Part shown: one piece after another, positions 1 to 7,972 of the stretch
How positions within the stretch are numbered: the stretch's first letter is position 1
How the letters are laid out: each line of letters starts with the position of its first letter
Source of the DNA: Pseudoflavonifractor sp. 60
GTDB lineage: Bacteria > Bacillota > Clostridia > Oscillospirales > Oscillospiraceae
NCBI RefSeq assembly: GCF_009911645.1
Contig: NZ_QWKI01000004.1
Coordinates: 1 to 64,000 of the forward strand
Direction: 5' to 3'
Length of the DNA stretch: 64,000 bases
Made by a program: the position numbers and the translations under genes
The notes under the pieces: model-generated
Databases searched by the model: none
What the model was told of the DNA's origin: nothing
The model's input: the letters and a program-made list of their open reading frames with translations, nothing else

Positions 1-213
1 GCTGGTGCCGTCCTTGACGTTCTTCTGAGCGGCCTCCAGGCCGGCGATCTGGGCGCGCATCTTCTCGGAGATAGCCAGACCGGCAGCGTCGTCACCGGCG
101 CGGTTGATCTTGTAGCCGGAGCTCAGCTTCTCCAGGTTGCCGGCCAGGGCCTTGTTATTCAGGTTGTAGTTGCGATAGGCATTCATAGCCATAATATTGT
201 GCTGAATCCTCAT
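1..213 (-). CDS. hag: Flagellin, N-terminal part (gene runs off the window)
   Basis: This is the first 71 codons of a flagellin, the secreted subunit of the flagellar filament. The start reads [20 protein letters not shown] and continues into the conserved D0/D1 helix with [20 protein letters not shown], which is diagnostic of bacterial flagellins. The ATG at 213 follows an AAAGGAAG Shine-Dalgarno sequence. The gene continues beyond base 1, so its length and variable domain cannot be judged. It lies 177 bp downstream of a CsrA-like gene on the same strand, the arrangement in which CsrA represses flagellin translation in Bacillus. The flagellin call is secure; the symbol is by analogy. Confidence 0.95.
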   Translation of the reverse strand, partial: MRIQHNIMAMNAYRNYNLNNKALAGNLEKLSSGYKINRAGDDAAGLAISEKMRAQIAGLEAAQKNVKDGTS

Positions 214-390
214 TTTAATGCTTCCTTTCAAAAAAATGTTTAGGGGTATGCGGTCGGCGTGCCAGTACTTCCTTGTTCCGGCACTGGGTTTTGCGCCGCC
301 GCTGTTCCTGCTCCGTGGCCTTTGGAAGCGGGAACAGTTCAGACGCGGTACTATATTTCATCCGGCTTGCAAGACCGGTTGAAATCTAAT
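214..390 (-). promoter_or_regulatory. Flagellin leader with candidate CsrA sites
   Basis: On the minus strand, 287-259 can form a stem (CCAGT with ACTGG, or GTGCC with GGCAC) whose loop holds two GGA motifs, including AAGGAAG. The Shine-Dalgarno sequence at about 222-229 is itself AAAGGAAG. A GGA in a hairpin plus a GGA at the ribosome binding site is the layout of the Bacillus subtilis hag leader bound by CsrA. No convincing separate flagellin promoter was seen in this spacer, so transcription may read through from the upstream gene. The site assignment is inference from motif and position. Confidence 0.5.
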
Positions 391-771
391 TCAGGGAGCC
401 GCCAAGTCGTCCTCCCACACGGCGGGGATAATTCGGTTCAGCTGGTCCCGCAGCAGCTTTGCCTCCTGGCTGAACTGGCTCTGGTCCAGCTGATCCAAGG
501 TCCGCTTCATAATCCGGACGGCCCGTTCCCGGTCGTCGTTCCAGCGGAAAACCTGGTCCCGGCTGCTCTTGGCCTTCTTCTTCGGCGGAGGCGCTAAGCA
601 CGCCGGACGCTGGCCGCCGTTTTTCTCCAGCACTGCCCCGCGCACAATGGGAAACTCGCGGGGCGCGTCCACCGCCAACTCCGCCCGTCCCCCGGCTACC
701 CGGGTGAGCTGAATCACGATGTCGTCCCGGACGGTCAGATACTCGTCAGGGAGCAGGGTCAATTTCAGCAT
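391..771 (-). CDS. csrA: CsrA-like translational regulator with C-terminal extension
   Basis: Residues 1-50 resemble CsrA, an RNA-binding homodimer that blocks translation by binding GGA motifs: the start MLKLTLLPDEYLTVRDDIVI and the AVDAPREFPI segment align with the CsrA strands. Arg44, one of the two main RNA-contacting arginines, is kept, but the usual Arg6 is Leu. CsrA is normally 55-80 residues; this protein has 126, with a Pro/Lys-rich linker (PPPKKKAK, about 61-68) and a helical tail to 126. The ATG at 771 follows AAGGAG. It sits directly upstream of flagellin, which supports a role in flagellin control. No fliW, whose product antagonises CsrA, is in the window. The loss of Arg6 leaves open a weaker or different RNA specificity. 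Confidence 0.8.
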   Translation of the reverse strand: MLKLTLLPDEYLTVRDDIVIQLTRVAGGRAELAVDAPREFPIVRGAVLEKNGGQRPACLAPPPKKKAKSSRDQVFRWNDDRERAVRIMKRTLDQLDQSQFSQEAKLLRDQLNRIIPAVWEDDLAAP

Positions 772-793
772 GTCGTTCTCCTTACTTCGTTCC

Positions 794-811
794 GGCGCGC
801 TCCTTCGCGCC
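794..811 (-). promoter_or_regulatory. Hairpin with ANGGAN loop in the csrA 5' region
   Basis: On the minus strand the sequence reads GGCGCG-AAGGAG-CGCGCC: a perfect 6-bp GC stem with the hexaloop AAGGAG. ANGGAN in a hairpin hexaloop is the preferred CsrA-family target. It lies about 23 nt upstream of the csrA-like start codon, and the gene's own Shine-Dalgarno also contains AAGGAG. Autoregulation is a reasonable inference but not shown. Confidence 0.5.
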
Positions 812-876
812 CTTTTTCCTCCACTGCAAAAAAAGTATAGTTTTTTTGCATCACTTCCATTGCTGGGTACATTTAC

Positions 877-904
877 TTATTCGGCTGGAATTTGAAAAAG
901 TTTA
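877..904 (-). promoter_or_regulatory. Possible sigma-D (flagellar) promoter for csrA-flagellin
   Basis: The minus strand carries TAAA (904-901), a 15-nt spacer, then GCCGAATAA (885-877). The flagellar sigma factor consensus is TAAA-N15-GCCGATAA, so the spacing is exact and six of the eight -10 bases match. It would give a leader of roughly 100 nt before the csrA-like gene. Its position upstream of a flagellar operon makes it plausible. Confidence 0.4.
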
Positions 905-1000
905 GCCCTTTTTTCAAATTTTTTCTGAAATCCGCTTTTCGCCGCAGAATTGCAAATATCCTATAGATTCTTTGCAGATAAAATCCATTTATATGTGCAA

Positions 1001-1043
1001 AACTACCTATCGAACTTGAGTTCAACAGGTAGTTTTTTATTTT
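1001..1043 (+). terminator. Terminator-like hairpin upstream of recombinase
   Basis: AACTACCT (1001-1008) pairs with AGGTAGTT (1027-1034), with an inner GAAC-TTGA-GTTC hairpin, followed by TTTTTTATTTTT. It has the form of a plus-strand intrinsic terminator, but no plus-strand gene lies upstream in the window. It may end a non-coding transcript or be a relic of a lost gene. Confidence 0.5.
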
Positions 1044-1103
1044 TATGGAGCGGTTCCCTTCGCCAATGTCATGCGAAATATCGCCGCCGATGTACACGGA
1101 AGA

Positions 1104-1131
1104 TTTTTTTCGATAAAATAGACTGATATTC
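1104..1131 (+). promoter_or_regulatory. Conserved element upstream of recombinase (copy 1)
   Basis: A T-run followed by CGATAAAATAGACTGATATTC lies 28 bp before the start codon. Almost the same sequence occurs at the same place before the paralogue at 61480 (61427-61453), with two differences over about 27 bp. TAAAAT could be a -10 box. It is either a shared promoter or a recombination or operator site. Confidence 0.5.
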
Positions 1132-1158
1132 TTTCTATTTTTTGAGGAGGACACAGGG

Positions 1159-1800
1159 ATGTCAGGAAACACATACGGATATGTCCGCGTATCCACCAGA
1201 GGACAGCGGGAGGACCGGCAGCTGGCTGCCATGCGAAATTTCGGTGTGCCGGAGGAGCACATTGTGATTGAAAAGCAGTCCGGAAAGGATTTCGCCCGCC
1301 CCGCCTACCTCCAGCTTGTTGCAACCCTGAAAAATGGCGACGTGCTGGTGGTCAAGAGCATTGACCGGCTGGGCCGCAACTACAAGGAAATTCTGGAACA
1401 GTGGTCCGGCCTGACCAAGGACCGGGGCATTGCAATTGTGGTGCTGGATATGCCCCTGCTGGATACCCGGGAGGGCCGCGACCTCACCGGTACGCTGATT
1501 GCTGACATTGTGCTCCAGCTGCTCAGCTACGTTGCCCAGACCGAACGGGACTTTATCCACCAGCGCCAGGCTGAGGGCATTGCAGCGGCCAAGGAGCGGG
1601 GCGTGCAGTTTGGCCGGGAGCGTATTCCTATGCCTGAGCGGTTCGGAGCGCTGGCGGAGGAATGGTGGTATGGCCGTATCTCCGCCGTGCAGGCCGGGAA
1701 GGAGCTGGGGGTGTCCCGCACCACCTTCCGCACCCGGGCCGTGGAGTGGTGCCGCGCCAAAGGTCTGGAAGCGCCCACCCGGCGGAGGGCCGCCTCCTAG
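1159..1800 (+). CDS. Small serine recombinase (resolvase/invertase family)
   Basis: A 213-residue site-specific DNA recombinase of the resolvase/invertase family. The catalytic serine is Ser12 in the start SGNTYGYVRVSTRGQ; SIDRLGRN (about 71-78) and the RDLTGTLIADIVLQLLSYVA helix region follow, and a helix-turn-helix lies at the C-terminus (AVQAGKELGVSRTTF, about 178-192). The length suits a resolvase rather than a large integrase. The ATG at 1159 follows GAGGAGG. No transposase, inverted repeats or other mobile genes flank it. A paralogue at 61480 shares most of the protein and the upstream element. It could act on a nearby inversion or resolution site, but no such site was identified. Confidence 0.9.
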   Translation: MSGNTYGYVRVSTRGQREDRQLAAMRNFGVPEEHIVIEKQSGKDFARPAYLQLVATLKNGDVLVVKSIDRLGRNYKEILEQWSGLTKDRGIAIVVLDMPLLDTREGRDLTGTLIADIVLQLLSYVAQTERDFIHQRQAEGIAAAKERGVQFGRERIPMPERFGALAEEWWYGRISAVQAGKELGVSRTTFRTRAVEWCRAKGLEAPTRRRAAS

Positions 1801-1814
1801 AACGCAGAAACATA

Positions 1815-1845
1815 CGGCGGGTACGCCATCCAGACGTACCCGCCG
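1815..1845. terminator. Hairpin between convergent recombinase and secretion operon
   Basis: CGGCGGGTACG (1815-1825) and CGTACCCGCCG (1835-1845) form a perfect 11-bp stem with a 9-nt loop, followed on the plus strand by CATATTTT. It lies between the converging recombinase gene and the end of the secretion operon and probably terminates both, although the U-tract is weak. Confidence 0.6.
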
Positions 1846-1860
1846 CATATTTTGCCGTGT

Positions 1861-2331
1861 TCAGCCGAAGTAGTACAGGAAAAGAGCTTCCCCCTCGCCC
1901 TGGGTCAGGTAGAGCTCCACCGCCCGGGTCTTTGCACCGTCCCGGCCGCTGAGAAAGCAGTTCCAGGCGCTGACCAGCGGCTCACTCGCCAGCTTTTTGG
2001 CAATCTCGTGGCCCATGTAGCCGGGGATCTCCTCCTCCGTCAGCTCCAGCGGCTCCCCGCAGACCTGGTTCAGGGTCTCCTCTAGCTTTCTCTGGTCGGA
2101 TACTGGAAAGCGGAGATAGGCGTAGGGCTCGTCGGTGATCTCTCCCTCGCCGGCGCCCAAATACTCCGACAGGTCAACCCCAAGGTCTTCACGCATATAT
2201 TCCATAAAATCCATGTTTTCCTCCGTTGTCTGAGACTGAGCACTCCCTGCAATCCCACAGGCGGTCATGCTCCCCAGAAGGGCCAGGGCCAGCAGGCAGC
2301 TTATGAGCTTCCGCGGGAGAGTCATCAGCAC
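1861..2331 (-). CDS. Small lipoprotein, candidate immunity protein
   Basis: A 156-residue secreted lipoprotein of unknown family. Residues 1-25 form a signal peptide ending in a lipobox (LGSMTAC), so the mature protein should be anchored on the outer face of the membrane by the cysteine. The rest is acidic with no recognised domain. A GTG at 2331 lies after AGGGGG; an ATG at 2325 is also possible and overlaps the RHS stop codon as TGATG. This tight coupling to a polymorphic-toxin-type effector suggests an immunity protein against its C-terminal domain, but this is inference from position. It is the last gene of the operon. Confidence 0.75.
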   Translation of the reverse strand: MLMTLPRKLISCLLALALLGSMTACGIAGSAQSQTTEENMDFMEYMREDLGVDLSEYLGAGEGEITDEPYAYLRFPVSDQRKLEETLNQVCGEPLELTEEEIPGYMGHEIAKKLASEPLVSAWNCFLSGRDGAKTRAVELYLTQGEGEALFLYYFG

Positions 2332-5300
2332 ATCGTCCCCCTTCTCCGGCGTAGCTCGTCGGTCATCTCGGTAACGTACATCTTCTTATCGTTCACCACG
2401 TGGGTCTGGACCTGCCCGTTTTCATAGGTGTACTCCACCCAGCCCAGGTTGTCACGATCCCCATTCCGCAGGTACCTGTTAAAGGTGTCGTCCGCCCGGG
2501 AATCATAATCCGTGCGCCCGCTGGGGGTCGAGTATACCGTACCATCGCTGGCTAACACCTGTCCGCCGTTGACCCGCTGGGCAAACTGGGCCGCTGGGTT
2601 GGTGTTCTGGTAGTCCATGTGGCCGGCGTTGCAGCCGTAGAGGACCAGCTCCTTCACGTCCTGGCTGTTCAGATTCTGAATATCCTGGGCCCGCATGGAG
2701 CTGCTCCCGTTGCCAAAGCCCAGAGAGCTGGGGCTGGCGTGAGAGTCGATGACCACCGTATCAATGTCCACCGGCTGGCCGTCTACCGTACCCATACCGT
2801 TCCATCCGTTGGTCAGGTCCTGCTTGTTGTTCATGGGAATCATGTGGACCTTGGAGATGTCGTAGCCGTACTTCTGTGCCAGAGCCTTCCGGTCAGCCAT
2901 GGCCTCCCCCTTCCACTCGGGCAGATAGAAGATGTAGCAGTCGGTGCCCTGGGGGTCAATGAAGGTGACCGGATTGTTCCGGCAGTAGGCATACAGGTTC
3001 ACCGATTCGGGAATCTCCGGGAAGATATACCGCTCCTTGTCCTTGGCCAGGAATCGGCCCAGCTGAGGGGAGTAGAATCGGGCTTGGGCGAAGTAGGAGG
3101 CCGACTCGGCGTCGTATTGCAGGCCGGAGAAGCCGAACTCGGGACAGCTGCCGGTGGTGCTCTTGCCGAACTCGTCGTAATCAAAGTGCTCCACCACCTT
3201 GCCTGTGCCGTCCGCCGCAGCGCGGACACTGCCCAGCTCGTCGGTAAAGAACCAGCGCACCTCTCCCCCGCTCAGCTCGGCGGTCAGGGCCTCGTCCCAG
3301 AGCAGATGCCGGGTCTCCTCCTGAGATTCGATGGACAGAACATTGCCGGTGGGCCGGCTGAAGTCGTTGACAAACAGCACCTTCTTGCCGTCCACCACCT
3401 TGCCCAAGCGATGACCCATGCCGTCCCAGAAGTACTCCGCCGCAGTGCCGTCGAAGTCCTCCACCTTGACCAGGCGGTTCTCCGGACTGTACACGAAGGT
3501 CCGGGTCTGACCACCCTGCGTCTCGGTGACCAGGTTGCCCCGCTCGTCGTAGGTGTAGGTAAACACCTGATTGCCGCACACCTTCTCGGTTACCTGGTTG
3601 AGAACATTGTAGCGGAACTGAGTGGCAACGCCGTCCTCTGTCATCTCGGTTCGGTTGCCAAACTGGTCGTACTGGTAGCTCCTGCGCAGGACCCCGTTCT
3701 CGGTGACGGAAACCAGCCGGTTCAGGGCGTCGTAGCTGTACACCGTGACCCGCCGCTCCCCGCCGCGGCGGGTCTCCGCCTTCTCGGAGATGCTGCCCAA
3801 ATCGTCGTACTGGTAGTCGCAGGACCAGCACTCACCCTCCCCGTCGGTGCGCACGACCCGCTTCACCTGGCCTGCGGGGGTGTAGGTGTAGGACTCGGAC
3901 AGGCCGCCTGTCATCTCCTTCTTCGCCAGCCGGCCATCGCTGTCGTAGGAGTAGGTGATCCGGCTGCCCTCCACGCTGACGGCGGCCAGGCGCATGTGGG
4001 CGTCGTACTCGTAGAGGTAGGTCTTGCCGTTGGCGGTGACCTCCTTCTTCACTCCCGCCCCCTCCAGAACATAGTCCACCTCATGGCCGAAGCTGTCCCG
4101 GGTGTGGGTCAGCTGGCCCGCAGCGTCGTACTGGAAGGAGCTGGTCCCCCACTGGTCCTCCATCCCGGTCATCCGCTTCATCTTATCGTAGGTATAGCGG
4201 GCCAGACTGGCGCCGTCCCACTCCACCTCGGCCATCAGGCCGCCCGGATGGTAACGGTAGCGCAGCTCACTCCCCGACAGATCAGTGTGGCTGACCATTC
4301 TGCCATAGGCGTCGTAGGTAAAGGTCTCCGCCGCGCCCACGGCGTTTCGGATCTCGGTCACACTGCCGGCGGCGTTCCGCTTCCAGGTGGTCAGGCGGCA
4401 GTCCACGTTCTCCGGCTTCTGGTACTGCTCCGGGGCGCTGAGGATCTCCTGGGCCCGCTCGTCGGGGAAGGCCCCCTTCAGCACAGCGCTGAGCCGTCCA
4501 GCCTGGTCGTAGCCGTAGTGGGTCACCTGGCCCATCTCATCAATGACCTTCTCCAGGGAGCCGGCAGCGGAGTAGGAATAGCACACCACCCGGCCCTGGT
4601 TGTCCTCTGTGCGGATTACATTGCCGGCAGCATCGTACTCCAGCCCCTTTTCCCGGCCCTCGCTGTCGGCAATCCGGACCCGGCGGCTGAGCCTGTCGTA
4701 GGTGTAGAACTCGGTGTAGCCGCTCTGAAGGGCTCGCTTGACCAGATTGCCCAGGGCATCGTAGGTAAAGTCAATATACTTGCCGTCTGCGTAGGTGACC
4801 CGGCTGAGCCGGCCATCCGGTCCGTAAGTATAGCCGGTCCGCACACCACTCTCATCCGTGCGGCCAGTCATCCGCCCGGCGGGGGAGTACTCATAGGATA
4901 CCTCCCGGCCCAGGGCGTCTCGCTCGGTGACACAGCGCCCAACCACGTCATACACAAAGGTGACGGCACTGCCGTCCGCGTAGGTCCGCCTGGTAACCCG
5001 ACCCAGAGCGTCCCGCTCCACGGTGATCTCGCCGCCGTTCCAGTCGGTAATCCCAATCAGACGGCCTGCGGCGTCGTAGCGGTACAGCTTGCTCTCCTCG
5101 CCCCGCCGCTCCGCAGTGACCCGGCCATAGCTGTCGTACTCGAAGAGACGGGGGGCCATACCGGTCTGTTCCTCTCGCTCCAACAGGTTCATGGCGTTGT
5201 AGGAGCGGGTTATGACGCTGCCGTTGGGCAGAGTGATCTCCACCGGATTGGACATATTGTCGTAGGTAAAGGTGGTGACGCCCCCCAACTTGTTGGTATA

Positions 5301-7133
5301 GGTGGCAATCATATCCATCTCGTTGAAAGTCCACCGCTCAGTCAGGCCGTCAAAGTCCTGAATGGCAGACACCTTGCCTGTGGGGGAATAGGTGATCCAC
5401 CGCTCCTGGCCGGCGGGGTCCCGGATAAGCAGGAGCCGGTCCAGGCCGTCGTACTCAAACTCAGACACATTGCCCTTCTGGTCGGTCAGGCGGACCAGCC
5501 GCCCCGCTCTGTCATACTCGTGGCGCACCGTGTTCCCCAGGCTGTCCGTGATGGCGATGACACGGCCCTCCTCGTCGTAGGCAAAGACCGTCTTCAGCCC
5601 GTCCGGGTCCACCGCCTCCACTACTCTGCCGTCCTGATACACGGTGGTCTGGCGGCTGCCCGCCGCGTCCACAATCTCGGTCATATTGCTGTTCTCATCG
5701 TAGGCCATCCGGGTCTCGCCGCCATCGGGGGCGGATACGAAGGTGAGCAGGCCCCGGGCGTCGTACTGGTATCTGGTCACCTGCCCCAGGGGGTCTGTAA
5801 GGGAGATCACATTGCCGCTCTCGTCAAACTCCCGTTTCCAAATGCTGCCGTTCAGGTCGGTATAGGTAATGCGCTCGTTCTTGTCGTTGTAGGTATAGGA
5901 CTCCTCGCCCACGGCAAAGCGGGTGCAGGTGTGGCGCAGGCGCTGGTCGTGGTAGTACACTGCCTGACTGCCGTTGCGGTCGGTGAAGACCACATGGTCA
6001 TCCCGGTACTCGTAGCGCATTTCGGTCCCGTCGGGGAAGCGCTGGTGGACAACCCGGCCCTCTTCATCGAAGGTGTTCTCCAGGATGCGAACCCCCGCCG
6101 CGTTGATGATGGCGCTCAGGCGGCTGTTCCCGTCGTACTCGTACTGCTCCGAGGTGCCGTCGGCGGAGGAGGCGCTCTGGAGCAGGACGCCGTCGTACTG
6201 GAAGGACACCTCTCGGTCCATGCTGTCGGTCAGCCGGGCCAGCAGGCCTTCCTCGTTGTAGGACAGCTGAATCCACCGTTCCTCCGAGGCCGCCGCCCGC
6301 ACCATGCGGTCCTCCTCATAGGTAAAGGACAGCCCGTGGCCCGCCCGGTCCTGAATCCGGGTGATACGGCCCTGGGTGCTGAAAAAGCTCTTCTTCCCTT
6401 CCCGGGTCGTATAGCAGTAGCCATCCTCCATCTGCTCCAAGGTGTCGTAGCCCCCGAAGATGTGGACAAAGGCGCCGCTCTCGTCCCGGTCAAACCGCTC
6501 CTGCCGTCCATTGCCCCAGCACACCGTCACCTCGTCCCCCTCAATCTTCAGGGCACAGTCCAGGCTGTGGCTCCAGCCCACACCCAGAGGGCCGGACTGG
6601 ACAAACTGGGAGTTGTAGTGCCGGACAAAGCTCAGCTCCATATCTCCCCGCAGGGTCAGCTCCCAGATGTCGTTGACATAGTTGCCGGTACACATATTCA
6701 CCGGCTCGCCGGCGTACTCGCTGCTGTTGTTATTGCTGCCGCCTGGCACGATGCCCAAGGCGCGGAGGATGTCCTGAATTTTCTGGCGCAGATTCTCCAG
6801 GAATTGGGTAATCGTGCTTTTGCCCGACTCTTTGGTGACATTGGAGGGGTCCGCATGGATAAGTCCGGTATTCCGGTTCTCCGCCTGGTTGTACCGGATC
6901 ACCGCCTGTTCCAGACCCCGGCGCAGGGCCGAGGTACTGTTGGACTCCTTGGCAATCTGAGCCGCCGCCTCATTCAGGCGGGCCATAATTCGCTGCTGAC
7001 AGGAAATTTTAAAGCGCAGCGCTCCCTTGATACTGCTGACCTCACTGGACATGGATGTAAGCTTTTTTGCCAGGTCGGCCTCTGCGCTGATCGCCTGATT
7101 GGCCCGCTTGGGGTCAATGCTTATCTTTGCCAT
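2325..7133 (-). CDS. RHS-repeat effector with type VII targeting domain and peptidase-like tail
   Basis: A 1602-residue RHS/YD-repeat toxin. Residues 1-90 are a helical domain ending in YNQAE (81-85), like the substrate motif of the operon's WXG100 proteins. About 170-1390 hold RHS repeats (many Y-D-x-x-G-R-L type units), closing with the conserved RHS core end (RFYSPQLGRFLAKD ... NPVTFIDPQG). The variable tail is residues 1397-1602 (bases 2328-2945). In it VVIDSHAS (His1465) and LVLYGCNAG (Cys1501), each after a hydrophobic strand, resemble the His/Cys dyad of clan CD cysteine peptidases. RHS proteins usually form a shell enclosing such toxins. The start is the ATG at 7133, after GGGAGGAAGA; open sequence upstream to 7262 lacks a good site. 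Cysteine peptidase activity is inferred, not established. Confidence 0.88.
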   Translation of the reverse strand: MAKISIDPKRANQAISAEADLAKKLTSMSSEVSSIKGALRFKISCQQRIMARLNEAAAQIAKESNSTSALRRGLEQAVIRYNQAENRNTGLIHADPSNVTKESGKSTITQFLENLRQKIQDILRALGIVPGGSNNNSSEYAGEPVNMCTGNYVNDIWELTLRGDMELSFVRHYNSQFVQSGPLGVGWSHSLDCALKIEGDEVTVCWGNGRQERFDRDESGAFVHIFGGYDTLEQMEDGYCYTTREGKKSFFSTQGRITRIQDRAGHGLSFTYEEDRMVRAAASEERWIQLSYNEEGLLARLTDSMDREVSFQYDGVLLQSASSADGTSEQYEYDGNSRLSAIINAAGVRILENTFDEEGRVVHQRFPDGTEMRYEYRDDHVVFTDRNGSQAVYYHDQRLRHTCTRFAVGEESYTYNDKNERITYTDLNGSIWKREFDESGNVISLTDPLGQVTRYQYDARGLLTFVSAPDGGETRMAYDENSNMTEIVDAAGSRQTTVYQDGRVVEAVDPDGLKTVFAYDEEGRVIAITDSLGNTVRHEYDRAGRLVRLTDQKGNVSEFEYDGLDRLLLIRDPAGQERWITYSPTGKVSAIQDFDGLTERWTFNEMDMIATYTNKLGGVTTFTYDNMSNPVEITLPNGSVITRSYNAMNLLEREEQTGMAPRLFEYDSYGRVTAERRGEESKLYRYDAAGRLIGITDWNGGEITVERDALGRVTRRTYADGSAVTFVYDVVGRCVTERDALGREVSYEYSPAGRMTGRTDESGVRTGYTYGPDGRLSRVTYADGKYIDFTYDALGNLVKRALQSGYTEFYTYDRLSRRVRIADSEGREKGLEYDAAGNVIRTEDNQGRVVCYSYSAAGSLEKVIDEMGQVTHYGYDQAGRLSAVLKGAFPDERAQEILSAPEQYQKPENVDCRLTTWKRNAAGSVTEIRNAVGAAETFTYDAYGRMVSHTDLSGSELRYRYHPGGLMAEVEWDGASLARYTYDKMKRMTGMEDQWGTSSFQYDAAGQLTHTRDSFGHEVDYVLEGAGVKKEVTANGKTYLYEYDAHMRLAAVSVEGSRITYSYDSDGRLAKKEMTGGLSESYTYTPAGQVKRVVRTDGEGECWSCDYQYDDLGSISEKAETRRGGERRVTVYSYDALNRLVSVTENGVLRRSYQYDQFGNRTEMTEDGVATQFRYNVLNQVTEKVCGNQVFTYTYDERGNLVTETQGGQTRTFVYSPENRLVKVEDFDGTAAEYFWDGMGHRLGKVVDGKKVLFVNDFSRPTGNVLSIESQEETRHLLWDEALTAELSGGEVRWFFTDELGSVRAAADGTGKVVEHFDYDEFGKSTTGSCPEFGFSGLQYDAESASYFAQARFYSPQLGRFLAKDKERYIFPEIPESVNLYAYCRNNPVTFIDPQGTDCYIFYLPEWKGEAMADRKALAQKYGYDISKVHMIPMNNKQDLTNGWNGMGTVDGQPVDIDTVVIDSHASPSSLGFGNGSSSMRAQDIQNLNSQDVKELVLYGCNAGHMDYQNTNPAAQFAQRVNGGQVLASDGTVYSTPSGRTDYDSRADDTFNRYLRNGDRDNLGWVEYTYENGQVQTHVVNDKKMYVTEMTDELRRRRGTMC

Positions 7134-7258
7134 ACCATCTTCCTCCCTCATAGCTTGCCGCTGTCTGGTGTTGAGCCAATGATACCCTAACATCACAGCC
7201 CTGTGGAGCTGAGAGGACGAAATGCCTGTATTCCACGACGAACGGCATATTCCCCCGC

Positions 7259-7972
7259 TCACGCCCCACTGACCCGAACATAGATCAGAGAATAGTTGTC
7301 TCCCGCGCCGTTTTGCTCAATTTCCCGGGAAAAGTCCTGGATCAGCTGCTCCGGCTGGGGCCAGCCCAGCAGCAGACGCCGGCTCAGCCGGTTGGCGTCC
7401 AGATAACGGTAGACCCCATCGCTGCACAGAAAGAACCGGTCCCCCTTTTGCAGCGTGTCGGTCCTCACGCTGAACTCCGGCTGCTCCCGGATGCCCACCG
7501 CGCCCATCAGCTTGCCCCGGTCGGCCTGTCTCTGTGCTCCGGCGGAATTTCCCACCGTGTCGTCCACCGTGACCTGCTGGAAGGACAACCGCCGGGCCAG
7601 ATAGATCCTGCTGTCGCCGGCGGACAGATACAGGCAGTTTTTTCCCATCAGGAGGAGCAGCACCAGGGTTGAGCCCGCCTGGAGGGGGCCGAAGCGGTCC
7701 ACCACCTCCCGGTTGACCCGGAGCAGGACCCCTTTCAGCTCCCCGATGGCGTCGGGAAAGCTCATACCGGGGTCCTGTAAAAAGCGGTCCTGCCACCACT
7801 GGCTATAGCGCTCCCGCAGCATGGCGCTGACCAGCTCGCCGTGTTCCCTGCCGCCAATGCCGTCGGCCACCAGGAACAGCCCGCCCCGTTCGTCGGTCCG
7901 GAGCAGGATAGCATCCTCGTTATTCCGGCGTACCTGGCCAATGTGAGACGCCCCCGCACACAGCAGCTTCAT
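7259..7972 (-). CDS. PP2C-family serine/threonine phosphatase
   Basis: A 237-residue protein phosphatase of the PP2C/PPM family, which removes phosphate from Ser/Thr with two metal ions. Visible motifs: RRNNEDA (about 15-21), VADGIGG (about 35-41), LCSDGVYRYLD (about 175-185) and GAGDNYSL near the end, supplying the metal-binding aspartates. There is no signal peptide or membrane segment, so it should be cytosolic. Its ATG overlaps the stop of the VWA-FHA gene (ATGA), indicating translational coupling. Next to three FHA proteins that read phosphothreonine, it probably resets phosphorylation of the secretion machinery. The family call is secure; the target is inferred. Confidence 0.93.
   Translation of the reverse strand: MKLLCAGASHIGQVRRNNEDAILLRTDERGGLFLVADGIGGREHGELVSAMLRERYSQWWQDRFLQDPGMSFPDAIGELKGVLLRVNREVVDRFGPLQAGSTLVLLLLMGKNCLYLSAGDSRIYLARRLSFQQVTVDDTVGNSAGAQRQADRGKLMGAVGIREQPEFSVRTDTLQKGDRFFLCSDGVYRYLDANRLSRRLLLGWPQPEQLIQDFSREIEQNGAGDNYSLIYVRVSGA

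Larger units (their letters stand above)
772..1158. other. Intergenic region, AT-rich, no gene
   Basis: This 387-bp stretch separates the divergent csrA-like and recombinase genes. It holds the csrA leader hairpin, the sigma-D-like promoter, a plus-strand terminator-like hairpin and the element preceding the recombinase. No further coding sequence was recognised. Confidence 0.6.

Noticed and set aside
2619-7190. A very long open frame on the plus strand opposite the RHS gene
   Set aside because: It is a shadow of the GC-rich minus-strand gene; its protein is low-complexity (Val/Leu/Gly/His-rich) with no domain and no ribosome site.
7134-7262. N-terminal extension of the RHS protein
   Set aside because: The extension has no site and a non-protein-like composition; GGGAGGAAGA fits ATG 7133.
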